Origin: RGIG3994 sp045589735
Lineage (GTDB): Bacteria > Bacillota > Clostridia > Oscillospirales > CAG-272
Length of the DNA: 10,898 nucleotides
NCBI GenBank assembly: GCA_045589735.1
Contig: JAZNPQ010000013.1
Coordinates: forward strand, 1 to 10,898
Reading direction: 5' to 3'
Shown: piece by piece, positions 5,732 through 10,898 of the stretch
Layout: the number at the start of each line of letters is the position of its first letter
How positions within the stretch are numbered: the first letter of the stretch is position 1
Notes under the pieces: generated by a model
What the model saw: only the letters and a program-made list of their open reading frames with translations
Databases searched by the model: none
What the model was told of the DNA's origin: nothing
Translations under genes and position numbers: made by a program

Positions 5732-7537
5732 TTGATATTCGGAAAACACATAAACCGATATTATCTTAAATATTTACCTGCATTGCTTGTGGGTCTTGCG
5801 TCGCTGGTGCTGGTAGATTACGCGCAGCTTATAATTCCCGAGCTCTACCGTTCTGTAGTAAACGGTATCGCGTACGGCAAAATTACCGAGGACGGCGCAG
5901 AATACATATTCAATATGGACTATCTGCTTGATAAAATATGTCTGCCTATGATAACAGTCATACTCTGTGTCGTTGTCGGACGCTTTATCTGGCGTATCTG
6001 CTTCCGCGGCTCGGCTGTCAGAATGGAGACCGACCTTCGCGGGCGAATGTTCGACCACTGTAAGGACCTCTCTCAGCAGTATTATCAGGTAAATAAGGTA
6101 GGAAACCTTATGACGCTCTTTACAAATGACCTTGAGACGGTTCAGGATTGCTTCGGTTGGGGCGTGCTTATGTTCTTTGACGCGATATTCCTCGGCGCGC
6201 TTGCTATCATCAAAATGTATATGATGAATCCTATAATGACGCTCCTCACGGCAGTTCCTATGCTGCTTCTTATAGGAATCGGCGCGATACTTGACCACGA
6301 GCTTGAAAAGCGTTGGGACGCGCGTCAGGCGGCATTCTCATCTCTGTCGGATTTCTCGCAGGAGTCATTTTCCGGTATTGCTGTAGTAAAGGCATTCGTA
6401 AAAGAGACTGTCGAGCTTATGTCCTTTAAAAAGCTCAATAAAAATAACGAGGACACAAATGTCGCCCACACAAAAATGTCAACGCTTCTCGGTATACTTG
6501 TTACGCTGTTCGTTGAATCGGTAATATGCGTAATTCTCGGATACGGCGGTTATCTCGTATACAAGGGGGATTTTGACGCAGGACAGCTTGTTGAGTTTAT
6601 CGGTTATTTTACGTCTATTGTCTGGCCGATTATGGCGGTCTCACAGCTCGTTGAGATGCGCTCGCGCGGAAAGGCGTCGCTTAAGCGTATCGGAGAGCTG
6701 CTTGACGCAAAGCCCGACGTAACTGACCGTCAGGACGTAAAGATACCCGAAGCGCTTTCGGGAGATATAGAATTTAAAAATCTCACCTTCCGTCATCCCG
6801 GCGCAGAATACGACGCGCTTCAGGGCGTTTCGTTTAAGATAAACGAAGGCGAGCACGTGGGAATCATAGGCAAAACGGGAGCAGGTAAGACCACGCTCGT
6901 TGACCTTCTTCTCCGTACCTATAACGTACCCGACGGCACGCTGTTTATAGGCGGCTACGACGTAAATTCAATACCGATAAAGTCGGTGCGTGAATTTTCG
7001 GCATACGTTCCGCAGGACAACTTCCTGTTCAGCGATACTATAGCAAATAACATAGCGTTTTCGGGTGAGATGAGCCGCGAGGAGATAGAGGACGCCGCAA
7101 AAATGGCGGACATTCACGGAAATATCACCGAATTTACAGACGGATACGAGACCGTGCTCGGTGAGCGAGGCGTAACCGTGTCGGGCGGTCAGAAGCAGAG
7201 AATATCGATAGCTCGCGCGCTGCTTAAGGACGCGGGAATACTTATACTCGACGACTCTGTTTCGGCGGTTGACGTAAAGACCGAAAAGGTCATACTCGGA
7301 AATCTAAGACGGCTTCGCGGCGGTAAGACCACCATACTTATAGCTCACCGCATCTCGACTATCGAGTCTATGGATAAGATAGTATTTATAGACGACGGAA
7401 ATATAGTCGCCACAGGCACTCACGATAGCCTTTACCGTGACTGTCCCGCGTACAGAAATATGGTAGAGCTTCAGCGTCTTGACGACGAGAGTAAGAAAGC
7501 CGAGACTGACAGCGAGGAGGTGACCGCAAATGCGTGA
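5732..7537 (+). CDS. ABC exporter subunit with degenerate ATP site (BmrC/YheI-like half transporter)
   Basis: Half of a type IV ABC exporter: an N-terminal domain of six membrane helices (about residues 10-310) and a C-terminal ATPase (about 345-580). Numbered from TTG 5732 (601 residues): Walker A GKTGAGKT 380-387, Q-loop Q428 (VPQDN), signature VSGGQ 483-487, Walker B ILILDD with D508 at the catalytic-glutamate position, and H539 (IAHR). The Glu-to-Asp change is what the degenerate-site partner of heterodimeric exporters (BmrC, TM287) carries. TTG 5732 is preferred because AGGGG (5719-5723) lies 8 bases upstream; the in-frame GTG 5723 overlaps that site. It overlaps the partner gene by 8 bases. 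Substrate is unknown; drugs, lipids or peptides are all possible. Confidence 0.9.
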   Translation: MIFGKHINRYYLKYLPALLVGLASLVLVDYAQLIIPELYRSVVNGIAYGKITEDGAEYIFNMDYLLDKICLPMITVILCVVVGRFIWRICFRGSAVRMETDLRGRMFDHCKDLSQQYYQVNKVGNLMTLFTNDLETVQDCFGWGVLMFFDAIFLGALAIIKMYMMNPIMTLLTAVPMLLLIGIGAILDHELEKRWDARQAAFSSLSDFSQESFSGIAVVKAFVKETVELMSFKKLNKNNEDTNVAHTKMSTLLGILVTLFVESVICVILGYGGYLVYKGDFDAGQLVEFIGYFTSIVWPIMAVSQLVEMRSRGKASLKRIGELLDAKPDVTDRQDVKIPEALSGDIEFKNLTFRHPGAEYDALQGVSFKINEGEHVGIIGKTGAGKTTLVDLLLRTYNVPDGTLFIGGYDVNSIPIKSVREFSAYVPQDNFLFSDTIANNIAFSGEMSREEIEDAAKMADIHGNITEFTDGYETVLGERGVTVSGGQKQRISIARALLKDAGILILDDSVSAVDVKTEKVILGNLRRLRGGKTTILIAHRISTIESMDKIVFIDDGNIVATGTHDSLYRDCPAYRNMVELQRLDDESKKAETDSEEVTANA

Positions 7538-9416
7538 GTTTTTTCCCATAATTGCAGTCGGAGCAGTGCTTGGGGTGCTGTCGCTCATATTCATAGTCGC
7601 GTATATGACGATACGAAAGCAAAAGGAAGCTATCGGTTTTGACCGCAATATGAAGGACAGCGAGATAACCAAACGCCTGCTTGCATACGCAAAGCCGTAT
7701 TGGAAGAATTTTGCCTTTGTCCTTGGTATAATGCTTTTCTCTATATCCTACGATATAGTCGCGCCGATACTGATGGGTCACATCGTAGAGGTGATACAAA
7801 AGGATTTCGCAATGTCGGAGCTGCTTACGCTTGTTATCGTCTATGCGTCAATACTCATAGTTTCGCTTATCTGTACCTACGTTCAGTCGATAGTACTGCA
7901 AAAGACGGGACAGAAGATAATCTCGCATCTGCGCGAGGACCTGTTTACGCATATCGAAAGCCTTTCGCACAATCAGCTCAACGCAATTCCCGTCGGTAAG
8001 CTCGTAACGCGCGTTACGAACGACACGGGAGCTATCTCGATGATGTTTACGAATCTTATAGTAAACCTCATTAAGAACTGCTTTATTATAGTCGGTGTTT
8101 TCATTGCGATGCTTTGCCTAAACTATATGCTGACGCTTATGGTGCTTTGCTTTGTGCCGTTCATCGTGCTGTTTACGGTGGTATTCCGTAAATTCTCGCG
8201 TAAGGCGTACAGAAAAGTAAAGGACGGTACGACCGACATAAACACCTTCTTATCCGAAAATCTATCGGGTATGAAGATAATACAGAGCTTTAACCGCGAG
8301 GAGCATAAGAAAAACGAATTTGAAAAAAAGAACCGCGCTCTCGGCAAATCCAAGCAGGGTGAAATGCTGGTGTTCAGTATTTTCCGTCCGCTTGTCTATA
8401 TGCTGTACGTTTCGTCGGTGCTGTGTCTGCTCTACCTTTCGGGACGAGGATACATAAAGGACTTTTCCTTCCTCGGTCAGACCGTCACGAGCAGTCTTGT
8501 GGTAACGTTTTATTCCTATATAAATAAATTCTACAATCCGATACAGAACCTTGCGGAGCAATTCAACTGGCTGCAATCGGCATTTGCGTCGGCAGAGAAG
8601 ATATTTACGATATTCGATATGAAGCCCGAAATCGAGGACGCGACCGACGCTATCGAGCTTGAAACAGTTGAAGGAAATATAGAGTTTCGTGACGTTTGGT
8701 TTGCCTATAATCCGGGTGAATGGGTGCTTAAGGGTGTGTCGTTTACGGTAAAAGCGGGTGATACCGTGGCGTTTGTGGGCTCGACAGGCTCGGGAAAGAC
8801 GACGATACTGTCGCTACTTTGCCGAAATTACGACATACAAAAGGGAGAGATACTCGTTGACGGTCACGATATAAGAACTGTCAAGGTCTCGTCGCTCCGC
8901 CGTCATTTCGGTCAAATGCTTCAGGACGTATTTCTGTTCTCGGGAACTATCAGGTCAAATATTCTGCTCGGTGCGGAGGGAATTGATGACGAGACGGTAA
9001 TGGAAGCCTGCCGATACGTCAATGCCGACCATTTTATAAATAAGCTGTCGGCAGGGCTTGACGAAGAGGTGCGCGACAGAGGAAACAATTTCTCGGCAGG
9101 ACAGCGTCAGCTTTTGTCGTTTGCGAGAACGATAGTGCATAAGCCGAGCGTAATGATACTCGACGAGGCGACGGCAAATATCGACACCGAGACCGAGCTG
9201 CTGATACAGGATTCACTTGAAAAGATGATGAATATCGGCACTATGCTGATGGTCGCGCACAGACTTTCAACAATTAAAAATGCAGACAAAATAATAGTTT
9301 TGTCGCACGGAAAGATAATAGAGGAAGGAAATCACGCCGAGCTGCTTGAAAAGCAAGGCAGATATTTTGGACTCTATAAAATGCAGTTCGAAAAGGAACG
9401 CCTTAGCGGTGTGTAA
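7530..9416 (+). CDS. ABC exporter subunit with catalytic Walker B (BmrD/YheH-like half transporter)
   Basis: Partner half transporter of 628 residues. An extra N-terminal hydrophobic helix (about 5-27) precedes the six-helix membrane domain (about 58-350) and the ATPase (about 382-620). Walker A GSTGSGKT 417-424, Q465 (MLQDV), Walker B VMILDE with catalytic E546, and H577 (VAHR). Its signature is FSAGQ (521-525) instead of LSGGQ. In the heterodimer this weak signature faces the degenerate Walker site of the first subunit. The partner's intact VSGGQ completes the active site here. This is the asymmetry known from TM287/288 and BmrCD. The start ATG 7530 has a strong GGAGGTG (7516-7522) 7 bases upstream inside the preceding gene, indicating tight translational coupling. 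The last 14 codons (9372-9413) occur again at 10639-10680. Confidence 0.92.
   Translation: MREFFPIIAVGAVLGVLSLIFIVAYMTIRKQKEAIGFDRNMKDSEITKRLLAYAKPYWKNFAFVLGIMLFSISYDIVAPILMGHIVEVIQKDFAMSELLTLVIVYASILIVSLICTYVQSIVLQKTGQKIISHLREDLFTHIESLSHNQLNAIPVGKLVTRVTNDTGAISMMFTNLIVNLIKNCFIIVGVFIAMLCLNYMLTLMVLCFVPFIVLFTVVFRKFSRKAYRKVKDGTTDINTFLSENLSGMKIIQSFNREEHKKNEFEKKNRALGKSKQGEMLVFSIFRPLVYMLYVSSVLCLLYLSGRGYIKDFSFLGQTVTSSLVVTFYSYINKFYNPIQNLAEQFNWLQSAFASAEKIFTIFDMKPEIEDATDAIELETVEGNIEFRDVWFAYNPGEWVLKGVSFTVKAGDTVAFVGSTGSGKTTILSLLCRNYDIQKGEILVDGHDIRTVKVSSLRRHFGQMLQDVFLFSGTIRSNILLGAEGIDDETVMEACRYVNADHFINKLSAGLDEEVRDRGNNFSAGQRQLLSFARTIVHKPSVMILDEATANIDTETELLIQDSLEKMMNIGTMLMVAHRLSTIKNADKIIVLSHGKIIEEGNHAELLEKQGRYFGLYKMQFEKERLSGV
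9371..9416 (+). repeat. Direct repeat, copy A (3' end of second exporter gene)
   Basis: 9371-9404 matches 10638-10671 at 32 of 34 bases. Both mismatches are synonymous in the exporter frame (TAT/TAC, TTC/TTT). The remaining codons to the stop encode SGV here and SGA in copy B with different codons. The copies are 1,267 bases apart and bracket the regulator/membrane-protein cassette. Confidence 0.9.
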
Positions 9417-9421
9417 TTAAT

Positions 9422-9457
9422 AAAAGGTGTTGTATTCAAAAGAACGCAACACCTTTT
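9422..9457. terminator. Bidirectional terminator between exporter operon and regulator gene
   Basis: AAAAGGTGTTG (9422-9432) pairs perfectly with CAACACCTTTT (9447-9457). With a one-base bulge the stem extends through AATTAAT (9415-9421) and ATTAATT (9459-9465). T-rich tails follow on both strands, serving the exporter genes (+) and the XRE gene (-). Confidence 0.85.
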
Positions 9458-9464
9458 TATTAAT

Positions 9465-9743
9465 TTATTTTTTTGTATCATGTTTTTTAATAAAATCTTT
9501 GATATCAGCAAGCATTCCAATATCTGAGGCAGACATAAACTCAAACTCTTCAAGGTCTAACAGATAGCGCGGATCCAATTTCAAAATTTGACATATTCTA
9601 CGCAACTGTTCAAGGCTCGGTTCTTGAATATTGCGTTCAATTTTTGAATAATTAGATTGATTCATTGGGATCATATCCGCAATGTCTCGTTGTGACAAAT
9701 CCATATCTTCTCTTTTATTCCTGATTTTTTCGCCAATATTCAT
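9465..9743 (-). CDS. XRE-type helix-turn-helix transcriptional regulator
   Basis: A 92-residue Cro/CI-type DNA-binding protein. The HTH spans about residues 4-60: IGEKIRNKRED, LSQRDIAD (16-23), then recognition-helix sequence MNQSNYSKIERN (27-38), EPSLEQLRRI (41-50) and LDPRYLLD (56-63). The remaining 30 residues form a short tail that could mediate dimerisation. ATG 9743 is chosen because AGGAAGG lies 8 bases upstream; the in-frame GTG at 9752 overlaps that site. It is divergent from the membrane-protein gene. The 120-base spacer carries four AGTTAA/TTAACT half-sites, so control of both genes by this protein is likely but inferred. Composition is AT-rich like the membrane-protein gene and unlike the exporter genes, suggesting joint acquisition. 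Confidence 0.9.
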   Translation of the reverse strand: MNIGEKIRNKREDMDLSQRDIADMIPMNQSNYSKIERNIQEPSLEQLRRICQILKLDPRYLLDLEEFEFMSASDIGMLADIKDFIKKHDTKK

Positions 9744-9766
9744 AGTAATCACCTTCCTATAAAAAT

Positions 9767-9775
9767 ATTATAGCA
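9767..9775 (-). promoter_or_regulatory. Extended -10 promoter of the XRE gene
   Basis: The minus strand reads TGCTATAAT (9775-9767), an extended -10 element. No good -35 sits at 17 bases (TCAATA); TTGTCA is present but at 20 bases. The predicted start near 9760 gives a leader of only about 17 bases. Confidence 0.6.
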
Positions 9776-9777
9776 TT

Positions 9778-9846
9778 TTTAACTAAACCTATTGACAAAT
9801 AGTTAAATATATTATATAATACTATTGCTGCAGTTAATTTTTAACT
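9778..9846. promoter_or_regulatory. Candidate operator array, four AGTTAA/TTAACT half-sites
   Basis: Inverted repeat 1: TTTAACTA (9778-9785) and TAGTTAAA (9800-9807), 14 bases apart, brackets the -35 element of the + promoter and abuts the -10 of the - promoter. Inverted repeat 2: AGTTAA (9832-9837) and TTAACT (9841-9846), 3 bases apart, lies just after the predicted + start. Both are plausible binding sites for the adjacent XRE regulator. Confidence 0.6.
9792..9820 (+). promoter_or_regulatory. Consensus sigma-A promoter of the membrane-protein gene
   Basis: TTGACA (9792-9797), a 17-base spacer and TATAAT (9815-9820) match the sigma-A consensus at all 12 positions with ideal spacing. Transcription should start near 9827. 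A promoter this strong needs a repressor to be kept low, fitting the adjacent XRE gene. Confidence 0.85.
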
Positions 9847-9863
9847 TATAAAAAGGAGATTAT

Positions 9864-10625
9864 ATGAAAAAAGTTCTATATTTGCAATCTTGGATGAGTA
9901 TATGTATTTTTGTATTAACAATCCTATTCTTATGTACAAGTTTTAATTTATACATTATACCGGATTCAGACAAATTTGATAAATATTCTTCCCCTATAGA
10001 AAATGGAGAAAAATATGAATTGAATGAATTTTGCGAAATAATGGAGGATTATGAAGCAGATCAAGGTAAGCAGAGTGGAGATATAATTGATTGGGATGGT
10101 GAATTGCTTGAGATGCACGGAGTAGGCGCAAAAGATGATTACAATATTTTTGGGTTTGTTTTGGATCTCATTGAGCGCTTTCTCAGCAATCTTCGGTTTG
10201 ATGTTTCTGCATTAGTAGCAAGTCCAATAAAAAATTTAATTGTTTATTTGTTATGCATTCTTTTGGAAGTATCGGCTATTATTGCATTTGTTACAGGTCT
10301 TATCAAAAGTATTTCAGCTTTGATTAAAGTTATAAGCAAACAGAAAAAAGATGTAACTATTAATTTTGATACCAAAGGAATGCTTTGCTTTGTTGCACCT
10401 CTATTTGTTTGGTTGGGTATTGTAATTTTCAAATTTTATAATTCTTTTGCATTAAAAGATATATTTGAAGTTGAAAATAAAATTACGATTAATTATACTT
10501 CCGGAATAAGCTATCTAATTATGTGCGTAGCTGTTATAGCAGTATATTATCTAGGATATGGAATTATTTCGAAGGTTGTTAAAGAAGAGATTCTTTTATC
10601 AAAAAAGAAAAAAGCCGATAATTAA
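9864..10625 (+). CDS. Unrecognised four-helix membrane protein paired with XRE regulator
   Basis: I do not recognise this 253-residue protein. A hydrophobic helix at about 10-32 acts as signal anchor or signal peptide. A mostly acidic, soluble segment of about 85 residues follows (33-118), then three more likely helices (about 122-147, 172-192, 214-236) and a Lys-rich cytoplasmic tail ending in SKKKKADN. By the positive-inside rule the acidic segment is probably outside. No catalytic motif is evident. The start is well supported: AAGGAG (9853-9858) lies 5 bases before the ATG, downstream of a consensus promoter. Coding sequence is strongly AT-rich, unlike the exporter genes. The pair resembles repressor plus membrane-effector modules, such as stress-response, immunity or toxin-like systems, but no function can be assigned from the sequence. 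Confidence 0.85.
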   Translation: MKKVLYLQSWMSICIFVLTILFLCTSFNLYIIPDSDKFDKYSSPIENGEKYELNEFCEIMEDYEADQGKQSGDIIDWDGELLEMHGVGAKDDYNIFGFVLDLIERFLSNLRFDVSALVASPIKNLIVYLLCILLEVSAIIAFVTGLIKSISALIKVISKQKKDVTINFDTKGMLCFVAPLFVWLGIVIFKFYNSFALKDIFEVENKITINYTSGISYLIMCVAVIAVYYLGYGIISKVVKEEILLSKKKKADN

Positions 10626-10637
10626 CTTGCAAAAATT

Positions 10638-10683
10638 ACTCTACAAAATGCAGTTTGAAAAGGAACGCCTTTCAGGCGCATAA
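10638..10683 (+). pseudogene. Detached second copy of the exporter gene's last 14 codons (direct repeat, copy B)
   Basis: The stretch from CTC 10639 to TAA 10681-10683 encodes LYKMQFEKERLSGA and a stop, against LYKMQFEKERLSGV at the end of the second exporter gene. No start or upstream homology is visible: similarity begins abruptly at 10638, 13 bases after the membrane-protein stop. It is followed at once by a terminator with host-like composition, so this may be the original end of the exporter gene, cut off by insertion of the cassette. Confidence 0.8.
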
Positions 10684-10688
10684 AAAAA

Positions 10689-10718
10689 CAGAGGCAGACC
10701 CAAATGGGTCTGCCTCTG
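10689..10718. terminator. Strong hairpin terminator after the gene-end copy
   Basis: CAGAGGCAGACCCA (10689-10702) pairs with TGGGTCTGCCTCTG (10705-10718). The + side continues GCTTTATAAA. The preceding run of seven A gives a T run on the minus strand, so it may act in both directions. It probably was the exporter operon's original terminator and now serves the membrane-protein gene. Confidence 0.8.
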
Positions 10719-10754
10719 GCTTTATAAATTGGGATTTATCGGTGCGTTGCGTTT

Positions 10755-10816
10755 TTAAGTGGGGCGTTGCCCCACGCCCCACTTAAGGAACTTTTTTTGG
10801 AAAAAAGTTCCTTAAG
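10755..10816. repeat. Two overlapping long hairpins, probable dispersed intergenic repeat
   Basis: TTAAGTGGGGCGT (10755-10767) pairs with ACGCCCCACTTAA (10774-10786). CTTAAGGAACTTTTTT (10782-10797) pairs with AAAAAAGTTCCTTAAG (10801-10816). The two stems share CTTAA (10782-10786), so only one can form fully at a time. The AGTTCCTTAAG-type sequence beside a GGGGC/GCCCC hairpin is, from memory, a common intergenic repeat in Clostridia. After it, 10817-10898 shows only a small hairpin (10853-10858 with 10865-10870) and no gene. Confidence 0.65.
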
Positions 10817-10898
10817 AATCTTCAAAAACTTTCAAAAACAAATGGTTTATCCAAGGTGTTTATTCACCTTTCACCAACCGCTCGGTCGCGGCAGGTGA

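Noticed and set aside
9744..9752. GTG start for the XRE gene at 9752
   Set aside because: The GTG overlaps the AGGAAGG ribosome-binding site that correctly spaces ATG 9743.

Overview
The window reads as a chromosomal segment of a Clostridia-class Bacillota genome, probably a gut anaerobe near Oscillospirales. This is inferred from Gram-positive ribosome-binding sites, heavy use of ATA and AGA codons, and the gene set: a DUF6062 protein, an MnmM/YtqB-type tRNA methylase, VanY-type and DacF-type carboxypeptidases, a clostridial OGG-type glycosylase and a BmrCD-like exporter. The species cannot be named from the sequence.

Layout, left to right. (1) 2-406: the 3' end of a P-loop nucleotide-kinase-like gene on +, closed by a bidirectional terminator. 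(2) 477-1364 (-): an OGG1-type 8-oxoguanine DNA glycosylase. It is divergent from 1461-2753 (+), a DUF6062 protein with two Cys/His clusters followed by an MnmM-type methyltransferase. The divergent spacer carries a perfect 14-bp palindrome whose two arms are each an extended -10 promoter element. (3) 2862-5659 (+): two membrane-anchored D,D-carboxypeptidases of unrelated folds, a zinc M15B enzyme and a serine S11 enzyme. Between them lies a 187-bp element with nested, imperfectly paired helices. (4) 5732-9416 (+): two overlapping genes for a heterodimeric ABC exporter with one degenerate and one canonical ATP site. (5) 9417-10625: a visibly AT-rich cassette of an XRE-type regulator (-) and an unrecognised four-helix membrane protein (+). 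They are divergent from a shared control region with a consensus sigma-A promoter and four copies of the half-site AGTTAA/TTAACT. (6) 10638-10898: a second copy of the last 14 codons of the exporter gene, a terminator, and overlapping long hairpins that look like a dispersed intergenic repeat.

How it fits together. Regions 2-4 look like host backbone: DNA repair, tRNA modification, peptidoglycan trimming and export. Region 5 looks inserted at the 3' end of the second exporter gene. The gene end occurs twice, 1,267 bp apart, flanking the AT-rich cassette, and the two copies differ almost only at synonymous positions. The strongest candidates for something undescribed are this repressor plus membrane-protein cassette with duplicated gene end, and the structured element at 4201-4387. 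No integrase, transposase, tRNA, rRNA or CRISPR array is visible. No gene-free stretch exceeds 300 bases; the longest, 10626-10898, holds the gene-end copy and repeats.
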